This document shows, piece by piece, positions 56,293 through 64,000 of a stretch of 64,000 bases of DNA. The notes under the pieces are model-generated. The model saw only the letters and a program-made list of their open reading frames with translations, had not been told where the DNA came from and did no database searches. The stretch comes from Brevundimonas sp. (lineage in GTDB: Bacteria; Pseudomonadota; Alphaproteobacteria; Caulobacterales; Caulobacteraceae): contig NZ_JAIXTC010000008.1 in assembly GCF_027484365.1 (NCBI RefSeq), positions 1-64,000 on the forward strand. The letters are read 5' to 3'. Made by a program: the position numbers and the translations under genes. Every line of letters begins with the position of its first letter. Positions within the stretch are counted from its first letter, which is position 1.

Positions 56293-57059
56293 GCGACCCC
56301 ATCCGCACCGAACTGTCGAACGGCGTCCTGACGGTCACCTTCGCCCGCGCCGAGAAGAAGAACGCCATCACCCAGGCGATGTACGCCCTTCTGGCCGAGG
56401 CGACCAACCGCGCCCGCACCGACGACGCCGTCCGCGTCCTGGTGTTCAAGGCCGAGGGCGACAGCTTCTCCGCCGGCAACGACATCGCGGACTTCATCGC
56501 CCTGGGTTCGCAGGGCGGCGGCGGACAGGTCGTCGATGCGCCGGTGTTCCGGTTCCTCAAGTCCCTCGCCGAGATGGACAAGCCGGTGGTCGCCGCCGTG
56601 CGAGGCCGGGCCGTGGGCATCGGCCTGACGCTCCTGCTCCACTGCGACATGGTTGTGGTGGCCGAGGACGCGCTTCTGTCGGCCCCCTTCATCAACCTGG
56701 CCCTGGCGCCCGAAGCGGCCTCGTCCCTGCTGCTGCCGCAGGTGCTGGGCCATCAGCGCGCCTTCGAGATCTTCGCCCTCGGCGAGCCCATCGACGGCAG
56801 GACCGCCCTGGCCTGGGGCCTCGCCAGTCGCGCCGTTCCGGCCGCCGAGGTCGACGCCGTCGCCGACGGCCTGGCCGCGAAACTGGCCGCCCGCGCGCCC
56901 AATTCGCTGCGCAAGACCAAGCGGTTGATGCGCGACGCCGAGGCCCTGTGGGCCCTGATGCAGCGCGAGGGCGAGGCCTTCGGCTCGCAGATGTCCAGCC
57001 CCGAGGCCATGGAGGCCTTCATGGCCTTCAGCCAGAAGCGGGCGCCCAACTTCGGCTGA
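56289..57059 (+). CDS. Enoyl-CoA hydratase/isomerase family protein
   Basis: Crotonase-fold enzyme of 256 aa acting on acyl-CoA thioesters. Motifs: TVTFARAEKKNAITQAMY, FSAGNDIADF (oxyanion hole), AAVRGRAVGIGLTLLLHCDM (second oxyanion loop) and FINLALAPEAASSLLLP. At the usual catalytic position the APEAASSL segment has Glu, matching isomerase/hydratase members. It overlaps the upstream hydrolase by 4 bases, suggesting both act on one CoA pathway. A GC hairpin follows directly. Confidence 0.92.
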   Translation: MSDPIRTELSNGVLTVTFARAEKKNAITQAMYALLAEATNRARTDDAVRVLVFKAEGDSFSAGNDIADFIALGSQGGGGQVVDAPVFRFLKSLAEMDKPVVAAVRGRAVGIGLTLLLHCDMVVVAEDALLSAPFINLALAPEAASSLLLPQVLGHQRAFEIFALGEPIDGRTALAWGLASRAVPAAEVDAVADGLAAKLAARAPNSLRKTKRLMRDAEALWALMQREGEAFGSQMSSPEAMEAFMAFSQKRAPNFG

Positions 57060-57060
57060 A

Positions 57061-57079
57061 CCTCTCCCCGGGGGAGAGG
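57061..57079. repeat. Isolated hairpin related to the palindromic repeat family (copy F)
   Basis: CCTCTCCCC-g-GGGGAGAGG begins 2 bases after the enoyl-CoA hydratase stop. It matches hairpin 1 of copies C, D and E but lacks the second hairpin and tail. It may act as a terminator. Confidence 0.6.
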
Positions 57080-57126
57080 GAGCTTTGCCTTGATCCCGCC
57101 CCCCATTGCCCCTAAGCGCCCGCGCC

Positions 57127-57618
57127 ATGAGCCTCGCGCCCGTCCTCGCCCGCAGCCTCCGCATCACGCCGGAGACCGACGCCGACCGTGACGAGGTCGA
57201 CGCCCTGGTCATGGCCGCCTTCGGCCCGGGTCGGTTCGCCAAGACCGCCGAGCGAATCCGCGAGACCGCACATATGGCGGCTGCCTTCACGGCACGCGAA
57301 GACGGCCGGCTGATCGGCTCGGTTCGCCTGTGGTCTATCTCGGTCGACGGCCTCGACGCCCTTTTCCTCGGTCCCATCACCGTGGCGAAGGATGCGCGCA
57401 GCGGCGGCCTCGGCGCCGATCTGGTCGGCGCCTGTATCGGCGAGGCCCAGCACCAGGGCGTCGCCGGCGTCCTGCTCGTCGGCGACCCGCCCTATTTCCA
57501 GCGCTTCGGCTTTCAGCCCGCGTCCGGCGTCCGCCTGCCCGGACCGGCCGACCCCCGCCGGGTCCTGTGGCTCCCGATCACCAGCGCGGTGCCGTCGGGT
57601 CTCGCCCTTCCGGCCTGA
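57127..57618 (+). CDS. GNAT-family N-acetyltransferase (YhbS-like)
   Basis: Predicted acetyltransferase of 163 aa, ATG 57127. The N-terminal strand is SLRITPETDADRDEVDAL; the acetyl-CoA motif A region is LGPITVAKDARSGGLGADLV; a GVAGVLLVGDPPYFQRFGFQPA segment closes the fold as in YhbS-type proteins. The acceptor is unknown. It is followed at 19 nt by the DUF1285-Nudix-CCA operon, all in the same direction. Confidence 0.88.
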   Translation: MSLAPVLARSLRITPETDADRDEVDALVMAAFGPGRFAKTAERIRETAHMAAAFTAREDGRLIGSVRLWSISVDGLDALFLGPITVAKDARSGGLGADLVGACIGEAQHQGVAGVLLVGDPPYFQRFGFQPASGVRLPGPADPRRVLWLPITSAVPSGLALPA

Positions 57619-57636
57619 GCGTCCTAAGTCAGGACC

Positions 57637-58200
57637 ATGAGCGGTCCGGAACCATCATCAGGCCTTGCCGCGGTCGCCGCCGCAGCGAAACAGGCTCCCG
57701 GGCGGGGCCTGCCGCCCGTCCATCTGTGGCATCCGGACCATTGCGGCGATATCGACATCGTCATCCGCAGGGACGGTGTCTGGATGCACGAGAACTCGCC
57801 CATCGGGCGGGCCGAGCTGGTGCGGCTCTTCTCGACTGTCCTGCGCCGAGACCCGGACGGCTATCATCTGGTCACGCCGGTCGAGAAGATGCGGATCGAG
57901 GTCGAGGACCTGCCGTTCCGCGCCGTAACGATGGTCCGCGACGGCGACGACCTGGTCTTCACCACCGACGTGGGCGACGAGACGCGTGCGGGCACCGAGC
58001 ACCCCATCGTCGTCGACACCGACCCTGCGACCGGCGAACCCGCGCCCCGCGTTCATGTCCGCGCCGGCCTTGAAGCCCGGATCGTCCGGACCGTCTTCTA
58101 CGACCTGGTCGAGAGGGCCGAGGAACACGACGGGCGGCTGCAGGTCCAGTCCGGCGGCGTCTGGTTCCCGCTCGGCCCGCCGGGAGCGGGCGTCGAATGA
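57637..58200 (+). CDS. DUF1285-domain protein
   Basis: Cytoplasmic protein of 187 aa. The DUF1285 pattern is visible: PPVHLWHPDHCGDIDIVIRR with GVWMHENSPIGRAELVRLFS, then VLRRDPDGYHLVTPVEKMRI, and FRAVTMVRDGDDLVFTTDVGDE. It heads a tightly overlapping trio: its TGA overlaps the ATG of the Nudix gene (ATGA), whose TGA overlaps the CCA-transferase GTG. This DUF1285-Nudix-CCA order is common in Alphaproteobacteria. The structure of the family is known to be beta-rich, but the role is not. Confidence 0.92.
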   Translation: MSGPEPSSGLAAVAAAAKQAPGRGLPPVHLWHPDHCGDIDIVIRRDGVWMHENSPIGRAELVRLFSTVLRRDPDGYHLVTPVEKMRIEVEDLPFRAVTMVRDGDDLVFTTDVGDETRAGTEHPIVVDTDPATGEPAPRVHVRAGLEARIVRTVFYDLVERAEEHDGRLQVQSGGVWFPLGPPGAGVE

Positions 58201-58862
58201 GCCATGCGACGCTGAAGGACCGTCTGGTCGAAAGACTGACCCCGGCCGGGGGCTGGCGGGCGGAGACGCGCGCCGTTCGCTCCGACTTCGACCTCAATCC
58301 CGGCGCCACGCGCTGGACGCCCGGACCGCTCAAGCCCGCGGCCGTCCTGATCCCCGTCATCGCCGACGCCGAGGGGGCGCGTGTCCTGCTCACCCGCCGT
58401 GCCGATAGCCTGGCCAAACACACCGGACAGGTCGCCTTCCCCGGCGGCCGGCTGGATCCGGGCGAGACCGCTGTCGAGGCCGCGTTGCGCGAGGCCCGGG
58501 AGGAGGTGGACCTGGACCCCGCAGCGGTCACCGTGCTGGGCCTGTCCGACGCCTATGAGACCGGCACCGGCTATCTGATCACCCCGGTGATCGGCTGGAT
58601 CGACACCCTGCCGACCCTGACCGCTTCGCCCGCCGAGGTGGCCGAGATCTTCCAGACGCCGTGGGACTTCCTGATGGATCCGGCCAACCACAGCCGCGAC
58701 CATCTCGAGGCGCCCGCCGGGGTCAAACGCTGGTTCTGGGCCATGACGTGGAACGAGCAATACATCTGGGGTGCGACGGCCGGGATCATCCGGGGCCTGC
58801 GCGCGCGGCTGTACGGCGATGAGCCCGACCTGCCTGCCTCGGCGGCGGAGGACGCGGCGTGA
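58197..58862 (+). CDS. CoA pyrophosphatase-type Nudix hydrolase
   Basis: Nudix hydrolase of 221 aa, likely cleaving CoA or related dinucleotides to phosphopantetheine derivatives. The Nudix box is GGRLDPGETAVEAALREARE followed by EVDL, matching GX5EX7REUXEEXGU except for the last residues. LLTRRADSLAKHTGQVAFPG just before it is the CoA-specific UPF0035-type motif. The ATG overlaps the DUF1285 stop and the stop overlaps the next start. Confidence 0.92.
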   Translation: MSHATLKDRLVERLTPAGGWRAETRAVRSDFDLNPGATRWTPGPLKPAAVLIPVIADAEGARVLLTRRADSLAKHTGQVAFPGGRLDPGETAVEAALREAREEVDLDPAAVTVLGLSDAYETGTGYLITPVIGWIDTLPTLTASPAEVAEIFQTPWDFLMDPANHSRDHLEAPAGVKRWFWAMTWNEQYIWGATAGIIRGLRARLYGDEPDLPASAAEDAA

Positions 58863-60058
58863 CGCGACTGGAAAACCAGTCATGGCTGACCAGTCCCGCC
58901 ACCGTCGCCGTCTTCGACGCGCTGGAGGCGGCGGGCGGCTCCGATTGCGCGCGCTTCGTCGGGGGCTCCGTCCGCAACGCCCTGGTCGGAAGACCCGTCG
59001 ATGACTTCGACATCGCGACCCGGCTGAAGCCTGAGGCCTCGATGGCCGCCTTGAAGACGGCCGGCATCAAGGTCGTGCCGACCGGCCTGGCCCACGGCAC
59101 GGTCACCGCCGTCTCGGGGAAGAAGCCCTACGAAATCACCACCCTGCGGCGTGACGTGGAGACGGATGGCCGTCGCGCCGTGGTCGCCTTCACTGACGAC
59201 TGGGCCGAGGACGCCGCCCGCCGCGACTTCCGCCTCAATGCCCTCTACGCCGACCGGACAGGTGCGATCTTCGATCCCACCGGGCAGGGTGTGGCGGACG
59301 CCCTGGCCGGCCGGGTCGTCTTCGTCGGCGATCCGACGACGCGGATCGAGGAAGACTATCTCCGCATCCTGCGCTTCTTCCGCTTCTTCGCCTGGTACGG
59401 CCGCTCGGAGCCCGACGCCGAAGGCCTCGCCGCCTGCGCCGCTCACGCCGATGGGCTGGCGCGGCTGTCGGCGGAGCGGGTTTCGAAGGAACTGCTGAAA
59501 CTGCTCGCCGCCCCGGATCCGCGCCCCGCTGTCCATGCGATGCGCAACGCCGGGGTGCTGAACCGCCTGTTCCCCGCCGTCGGCGATCTCGCGGCCTTCG
59601 ACAGGATCTGCGAGGCCGGCGACGACCCGGTCCTGCGTCTGTCCGCCCTGCTGCCGGATGATCCTCCCGCCGTGGCCGTCATCGCGCGCGGCCTGCGCCT
59701 GCCCAGGGCCATGGAGACCCGCCTGGCCGCCGCTGCCGAAGGACCGCTCGATCCGGAGACCGACGAGCGTGAACTGCGCGCCCTGATCTATCGCCTCGGC
59801 AAGGAGGCCGTCGGTGACCGTATCCGGCGCGGCGGGGCGATCCGGCCCGGGGCAGAGACGCCGTCGGCGTTGGCCCTGATCGACAGCTGGGCCATCCCTC
59901 GCATGCCCGTCGGTGGTCATGACCTCGCCAAACTCGGCGTCGAACCCGGCCCGGAACACGGTCGCATCCTGAAGGCCTTCGAGGCCGGATGGATCGCCGA
60001 CGACTTCCCCGCCGACGGCCACCAGCAACGGCTCACGCGGCTGGCGACGCCGTCCTGA
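58859..60058 (+). CDS. CCA tRNA nucleotidyltransferase / poly(A) polymerase family
   Basis: Class II nucleotidyltransferase of 399 aa that adds or repairs tRNA 3' CCA ends. The head domain has RFVGGSVRNALVGRPVDDFDIAT (GG-motif and DxD split across it), then KVVPTGLAHGTVTAV, DWAEDAARRDFRLNALYAD (metal/RNA motif) and TRIEEDYLRILRFFRFFAWY. The body is helical; no HD domain is seen. GTG 58859 overlaps the Nudix stop. The C-terminal 26 bases overlap the convergent EEP-family gene. Confidence 0.94.
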   Translation: MTRLENQSWLTSPATVAVFDALEAAGGSDCARFVGGSVRNALVGRPVDDFDIATRLKPEASMAALKTAGIKVVPTGLAHGTVTAVSGKKPYEITTLRRDVETDGRRAVVAFTDDWAEDAARRDFRLNALYADRTGAIFDPTGQGVADALAGRVVFVGDPTTRIEEDYLRILRFFRFFAWYGRSEPDAEGLAACAAHADGLARLSAERVSKELLKLLAAPDPRPAVHAMRNAGVLNRLFPAVGDLAAFDRICEAGDDPVLRLSALLPDDPPAVAVIARGLRLPRAMETRLAAAAEGPLDPETDERELRALIYRLGKEAVGDRIRRGGAIRPGAETPSALALIDSWAIPRMPVGGHDLAKLGVEPGPEHGRILKAFEAGWIADDFPADGHQQRLTRLATPS

Positions 60059-61010
60059 CGAAGCGGGTGATGACCGGCCGGTGGTCCGAGCCCGTCGGCA
60101 GGCCCAGTCGCCGGTCCACCAGTGCCAGATCAGGCGTGCGCCAGACCTGGTCAATGGTGATGCCGGCGATGGCGGGCAGCCGCGTGGGCCAGGTCCCCGG
60201 CCAGCCCGGTGCCGGGATCAGTCCGCCGTCCTGCTTGATGATCCTGCCGATCCGGGCGCTCGAGACGCTGTTGAAATCCCCGGCGGCGATGACCGGTCCC
60301 GCGATCGACCGCGCCCACGCCGACAGCCCCTCCGCCTGCCGGATCTGCTCCCACTGGATCTGATAGGGCCACGGCCGGGTCATGTGCACGCCCGCGACCG
60401 TCACGGGACCGATCGGGGTCTCGACCACCGCGCCGACGACGGACAGGCCGGGTACGACCAGACCAATGTCCTGTAGCGGTCGGCGCGAGGCGATGATCGA
60501 CCGCGCCGCACCGCTGGGGCGGTCCATCCGGATGTTGGCGGCCCGATAGGGATAGCCCGTCAGCACCTGGTCAATCGCCGCCGCCGGGGCATCTCCGACT
60601 TCGATCAGCACCACCACATCCGCATCGGCCGCAGCGATGGAGGTCGCCATCGCCTCCACGTCGGTGTTCAGGGCGTGCAGGTTGGCCGAATAGAGGCTGA
60701 AGCCTTTGCTCCCGGCCTCGGCCTCGGCCTCTCCGCGCGACGGTGCCCATTGCGGCGCTCCTGCTGCAAGCACCAGTCCGCAGACAACAACGGCCGCCCC
60801 GATCAGGATCCTCGACCGCAACAGGCCTGCCGCCGCCAGCCCGCCGACCGCCGCGATCAGCGCAGGGCCCGTGAACTGCGCCAGGATGTCGACCCACCGA
60901 TGCCCGATCCCGCTCAGGGCCGCCCCGGCGATGCCCAGCGGCACCGTCAGCGCCAGCGCCAGGATGATCCGGGCCGCCAAACGCACATGTGAACGGAAAC
61001 GATCAGTCAC
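60033..61010 (-). CDS. Membrane-anchored endonuclease/exonuclease/phosphatase-family protein
   Basis: Protein of 325 aa with GTG start 61010. Three N-terminal membrane helices (about 10-32, 42-60, 67-87) precede a periplasmic-side EEP domain: SLYSANLHALN, DADVVVLIEVGD (metal Glu), VAGVHMTRPWPY, IAAGDFNSV (Asp/Asn) and GSDHRPVI (catalytic His). This matches EEP proteins with a hydrophobic leader that occur widely and are uncharacterised; targets may be nucleic acids or phospholipids. Its 3' end overlaps the CCA transferase gene by 26 bases on the other strand. Confidence 0.88.
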   Translation of the reverse strand: MTDRFRSHVRLAARIILALALTVPLGIAGAALSGIGHRWVDILAQFTGPALIAAVGGLAAAGLLRSRILIGAAVVVCGLVLAAGAPQWAPSRGEAEAEAGSKGFSLYSANLHALNTDVEAMATSIAAADADVVVLIEVGDAPAAAIDQVLTGYPYRAANIRMDRPSGAARSIIASRRPLQDIGLVVPGLSVVGAVVETPIGPVTVAGVHMTRPWPYQIQWEQIRQAEGLSAWARSIAGPVIAAGDFNSVSSARIGRIIKQDGGLIPAPGWPGTWPTRLPAIAGITIDQVWRTPDLALVDRRLGLPTGSDHRPVITRFVRTASPAA

Positions 61011-61076
61011 GGAGACTTGCTATCCATGATGAACACGGGTCGATGTGGCGCGTTGACCCGTCGTTTGGAGGGCGAA

Positions 61077-61550
61077 ATGGCGAAGCGATCCATCGGGGAT
61101 ATCGAGAAGATCTGGTCCAATGTCGAGGGCGTTAAGAAGCTCTCCGACCGGGCCGTCGGTTTCGGTCCCTTCGGCATCGGTCTGGACGGCCTGCTGACCT
61201 GGATCCCGGTCGTGGGAACGGTCTACAGCGTCGGAGCCGGCGGCTGGCTGCTGATCCAGGCGGCGCGGGCCAGGGCCACACCCGGCACCCTGCTGCGGAT
61301 GATCGGCTATCTCGGCGTCGACAGCGCCACCACCCTGGTGGGCGAGGCTGTGCCCTTCGCTCCTGACGTGGTCGACTTCTTCTTCCCGGGGCACCTGATG
61401 GCGGCAAAGGCGCTGCAAAAGGATATCGAGTCGACCCACTGGGTCGAGGCGAATGAGCGCGAGGCGCGCGCCTCCGGCGACCACGACCGGCACGTCGCGG
61501 CCATGAAGGCCGATCCGAAGAAGCGACGGATCGTCTATCTGCACGACTGA
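61077..61550 (+). CDS. DUF4112-domain membrane protein
   Basis: Predicted membrane protein of 157 aa, ATG 61077 with GGAGGG 4-5 nt upstream; the in-frame ATG at 61026 has no box. DUF4112 pattern: KIWSNVEGVKKLSDRAVGFG, then PFGIGLDGLLTWIPVVGTVY, two hydrophobic stretches and a PFAPDVVDFFFPGH segment. The C-terminus is charged. Function is unknown. Confidence 0.9.
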   Translation: MAKRSIGDIEKIWSNVEGVKKLSDRAVGFGPFGIGLDGLLTWIPVVGTVYSVGAGGWLLIQAARARATPGTLLRMIGYLGVDSATTLVGEAVPFAPDVVDFFFPGHLMAAKALQKDIESTHWVEANEREARASGDHDRHVAAMKADPKKRRIVYLHD

Positions 61551-61625
61551 AGCCGCTGTTTCACTTGACGAACCGGGCGGGGCGAGCCCTAGTCCCGCCG
61601 ATCGAGACCGCCCCCGGACGCCTGA

Positions 61626-62183
61626 ATGACCCCGATGCTGACGCGAGACGAACTGGCCGTGGCGCTCGGCAACGCGGGCGCAGGCGACCGGGCCGCCTTC
61701 AGGATCGTCTATGAAGCGACCTCCGCGAAGCTATTGGGCGTGTGCCTGCGTATCTTGGCTGACCGCCAATTGGCAGAGGACGTCTTGCAGGACACCTATC
61801 TCACCGTCTGGAGGAAGGCCTCGACCTTCGACCCCTCGCGCGCCAGCCCGATCACCTGGCTGGTGACCATCGCGCGAAACCGGTCGATCGATCGACTGCG
61901 CTCGGCCGCGCCCATGCGCCGGACCGCGCCCGTAGAGGACGCCCACGACCTCGCCGACGCCGCCCCCCTGGCTTCGGACGTGATCGAGACGACCGATGAG
62001 GTGGGTCGTCTGAATGCCTGTCTCGACACCCTGGAAGACAAGGTTCGCGGCGTGATCCGCACCGCCTTCATGGAAGGCGTGACCTATGACGCCCTGGCCA
62101 GCCGCGAGAACGTGCCTCTGGGCACGATGAAGAGCTGGATCCGCCGGGGGCTGCTGAGGCTGAGGAGCTGCCTCGAATCATGA
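61626..62183 (+). CDS. ECF RNA polymerase sigma factor (SigK-like)
   Basis: ECF sigma factor of 185 aa. Region 2 spans about 25-100: RILADRQLAEDVLQDTYLTV and RASPITWLVTIARNRSIDRL contact the -10 element and core. Region 4 spans about 125-180 with RTAFMEGVTYDALASREN and VPLGTMKSWIRRGLLRLR, the -35-binding helix-turn-helix. Its stop overlaps the anti-sigma start (ATGA). The inner ATG 61635 is an alternative start. The target regulon cannot be read here; the paired RskA-type inhibitor suggests release by envelope or redox signals. Confidence 0.93.
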   Translation: MTPMLTRDELAVALGNAGAGDRAAFRIVYEATSAKLLGVCLRILADRQLAEDVLQDTYLTVWRKASTFDPSRASPITWLVTIARNRSIDRLRSAAPMRRTAPVEDAHDLADAAPLASDVIETTDEVGRLNACLDTLEDKVRGVIRTAFMEGVTYDALASRENVPLGTMKSWIRRGLLRLRSCLES

Positions 62184-62917
62184 CCGACCGTCCCACCGAA
62201 GACGAAGACCGCGCCCTGGCCGGAGAGCTGGCCCTGCGGGTCCTGTCCCCCGCCGAGGAGCGCGCAGCCCAGGCCCGCCAGGCCTCTGACCCCGCCTTCG
62301 CCGCCGAGGTCGAGGTCTGGAACGAGCAACTGGCCGGGTTCATCGCCGAGATTCCGCCCGTCCAGCCGTCCGCCCGCGTCTGGCCCCGGGTCGAGGCCGG
62401 CATCGCTGAGCCCGTCGTCGCGCCCGATGCGGCCAACGACAACCGCGCCGGCTTCTGGCGCGCCTGGGCCCTCGGTTCGACCGGACTGCTGGCCGCCAGC
62501 CTCGTCGCCGTCGCCCTGCTGGCCACCCGCCCGGCCCCCGCGCCCATCGTTCAGGCGGCTCCGGCCGGCGGCGTGACCCGCGTCGCCACCATCGCCACGA
62601 CCGACGGCGGGACCCCCGTCGTCGCCCTGGCCTACGACAGCGCGACCGGCAATCTGTTCATCGCCCCCACACAGGCCATGAACGGCGTCACCGCGGTGCC
62701 CCACCTGTGGCTGGTCAAGCCGGGCCAGGCAGGGGTCCAGCTCATCGGCGCCATCGACGGATCGGCCGCCTCGCATCACCATCTCACCGACGTCCTGGCC
62801 TCGACGGCGGGCCAGGCGGTCGCGGTCGCCATCTCGATGGAAGCGCCGGGTCACACCCCGGCCGGCGACAAGCCCGACGGCCCGGTCGTCGCCACCGGCG
62901 AACTCCAGTCCCTCTAA
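62180..62917 (+). CDS. RskA-type anti-sigma factor
   Basis: Membrane anti-sigma factor of 245 aa. The cytoplasmic anti-sigma domain (about 1-75) has LAGELALRVLSPAEERAAQ and WNEQLAGFIAEIPPV. A single membrane helix lies near 97-118 (WALGSTGLLAASLVAVALL). The periplasmic RskA domain contains AYDSATGNLFIAP, PHLWLVKPGQAGVQLIG and an AVAISMEAPGHTPAGDKPDG end, typical of the family. It overlaps the sigma gene by 4 bases, so both are made together. Confidence 0.92.
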   Translation: MTDRPTEDEDRALAGELALRVLSPAEERAAQARQASDPAFAAEVEVWNEQLAGFIAEIPPVQPSARVWPRVEAGIAEPVVAPDAANDNRAGFWRAWALGSTGLLAASLVAVALLATRPAPAPIVQAAPAGGVTRVATIATTDGGTPVVALAYDSATGNLFIAPTQAMNGVTAVPHLWLVKPGQAGVQLIGAIDGSAASHHHLTDVLASTAGQAVAVAISMEAPGHTPAGDKPDGPVVATGELQSL

Positions 62918-63168
62918 GGCGCATCCCGGACGGCGAATTCCCCGTAGATTGATTGAATGGATCGTTTCGGAGCCGCCCAGGCGACGTCGTGGGTCCTGAC
63001 GACCGCGATCCGGTAAGCGGGGAGGCCTCCCAGCCCTTCCATCGGTCTCCCCGCACCTCTCGCACCCGGCGATACCCATCAACGGATCGACCCAGGACCC
63101 CAATGAATTCAAGGGCCGGCTCTATTTATAGCCTTTGAACGCGCGGGCCTCCGGGGTGCCCGCACACT

Positions 63169-63192
63169 GATCTCCGTAATCCAACGGAGATC
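63169..63192 (+). promoter_or_regulatory. Hairpin sequestering the ribosome binding site of the DUF2793 gene
   Basis: Perfect 9-bp arms GATCTCCGT and ACGGAGATC around AATCCA. The right arm contains the GGAG ribosome binding site, 6 nt before the ATG. A second hairpin GCGGGC...GCCCGC lies at 63143-63163. The folded RNA would block initiation, so it may be a translational control element. The rest of the 278-bp gap shows no gene. Confidence 0.6.
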
Positions 63193-63195
63193 GAA

Positions 63196-64000
63196 ATGCC
63201 TTCGAACCAGAGCGCGCGACTGGACCTGCCCTATCTGGCGGCCGGTCAGCTGCAGAAACACGTCACCGTCAACGAGGCCCTCACACGGCTCGACGCTCTG
63301 GCCCAGACAGCGGTGCTGAGCCGAACGGCCGCGGCCCAGCCCGCCGAACCGGAGGACGGCGCCCTCTACATCCTGCCGGCGACCCCGGCCGGCCCTGTCT
63401 GGTCGGGGTGGTCGGAGGGCGATCTGGTCCGCGCCGAACTGGGCGGCTGGACCCGCGTGCCCGCCCCGACCGGGACCCTGGCCGTGGTGCTCGACGAGGG
63501 CGCCCTCGTCATGCGCGGAGAAGGCGGCTGGGCCCCGTTCCCGGCCGAAGTTCGGGAACTCCGGCGGTTCGGACTGAACACACGGGGCGATGAGGACAAC
63601 CCCTTCGCGGCGAAGCTGAACAAGGCCCTGTGGACGGCCCTTTCGTCGGGCGAGGGTGGCGACGGCGACCTGCGTTTCACCTTCAACAAGGACGGGGCCG
63701 CCGACGTTCTGTCGCTCTTGTTCCAGAGCGGCTACGGCGGCCGGGCCGAACTGGGCCTGATCGGCGACGACGACCTGAGGCTCAAGGTCAGTCCCGACGG
63801 CTCGGCCTGGACCGAAGCCCTCCGCATCGACAGGGACGACGCCCGCGTCTGGTTCGCCCGCGGCGCGACCCGGACCGAGACCGTTCGTCTGATGACCAGC
63901 GGCGACTTCACCCCGCCTGACTGGGCCCGACTGCTCATCGTCACGGCGCTCGGCGGGGGAGGTGGTGGCGGCGCCGGGGCGTCCGGACCCGGCGGCGTCC
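63196..64000 (+). CDS. DUF2793-domain protein, partial (runs off window)
   Basis: Open from ATG 63196 to the window end, with GGAG 6 nt upstream. The DUF2793 pattern is clear: LDLPYLAAGQLQKHVTVNEA, LTRLDALAQTAVLSRT, EPEDGALYILP, and WTRVPAPTGTLAVVLDEGAL. After about residue 115 come RRFGLNTRGDEDNPFAAKLN and a beta-rich FTFNKDGAADVLSLLFQSG region. A Gly-rich stretch begins at 63951. Proteins with this domain occur as phage or gene-transfer-agent fibre-like products, and also stand alone in chromosomes. No other phage gene is present in the window. Confidence 0.85.
   Translation, partial: MPSNQSARLDLPYLAAGQLQKHVTVNEALTRLDALAQTAVLSRTAAAQPAEPEDGALYILPATPAGPVWSGWSEGDLVRAELGGWTRVPAPTGTLAVVLDEGALVMRGEGGWAPFPAEVRELRRFGLNTRGDEDNPFAAKLNKALWTALSSGEGGDGDLRFTFNKDGAADVLSLLFQSGYGGRAELGLIGDDDLRLKVSPDGSAWTEALRIDRDDARVWFARGATRTETVRLMTSGDFTPPDWARLLIVTALGGGGGGGAGASGPGGV

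Noticed and set aside
63196..64000. Prophage or gene-transfer-agent remnant at the right edge
   Set aside because: Only a DUF2793 gene is visible, with no capsid, terminase, integrase or lysis gene in the window. It cannot be decided without the next sequence.

Overview
The window is high-GC, densely packed alphaproteobacterial chromosome, most likely from Caulobacteraceae (Brevundimonas-like). The evidence is three TonB-dependent receptors without a siderophore locus, many secreted peptidases and lipoproteins, a petABC cytochrome bc1 operon, a divergent dctA/dctBD pair, and hairpin repeats at the ends of convergent genes. I see no prophage, insertion sequence, CRISPR array or rRNA. Only one RNA gene is visible, an initiator tRNA at the left edge. 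Most genes are chromosomal housekeeping or nutrient-scavenging genes.

Left part (1-9.5 kb): tRNA-fMet and a terminator, then the C4-dicarboxylate system. dctB and dctD run leftward. dctA runs rightward and is followed in the same direction by a large TonB-dependent receptor and an exported alpha/beta hydrolase. This suggests an outer-membrane-to-cytoplasm uptake route under DctBD control. 9.5-19.8 kb: acs (acetyl-CoA synthetase), a two-domain lipoprotein, a threonine catabolism cluster (kbl, a barstar-like gene, tdh, an OGFr-like gene), rlmJ, small genes, a glutamine amidotransferase-like protein, a DUF559 nuclease cassette bounded by inverted palindromic repeats, and hemF.

19.9-31.5 kb: four exported peptidases or dipeptidases (M20, M19, two tandem M28) surround trmL and the petA-petB-petC bc1 operon, followed by small exported proteins. 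31.5-38.5 kb: ychF, then a leftward four-gene cluster (DUF2946, TonB receptor, PepSY membrane protein, PCuAC chaperone) that looks like copper handling, then pth and rplY. 38.6-45 kb: two tandem paralogous lipoproteins, prs, bamD and recN. 45-49 kb: a TonB-dependent receptor coupled to an exported HisC-like aminotransferase. 49-55 kb: lipoproteins, a ClpP-like lipoprotein, xthA, a 41-bp tandem repeat and two tandem secreted proteins built of a four-cysteine repeat.

55-64 kb: a metallo-beta-lactamase-fold hydrolase overlapping an enoyl-CoA hydratase, a GNAT protein, a tightly overlapping DUF1285-Nudix-CCA transferase operon, a membrane EEP-family protein, a DUF4112 protein, an ECF sigma factor with its RskA-type anti-sigma factor, and the start of a DUF2793 protein that runs off the right edge.

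The most interesting structural signal is the palindromic repeat family. One inverted pair encloses a DUF559 nuclease and supplies its ribosome binding site and stop codon. A second, gene-less pair fills another convergent gap. Their hairpin arms differ in sequence but stay self-complementary.
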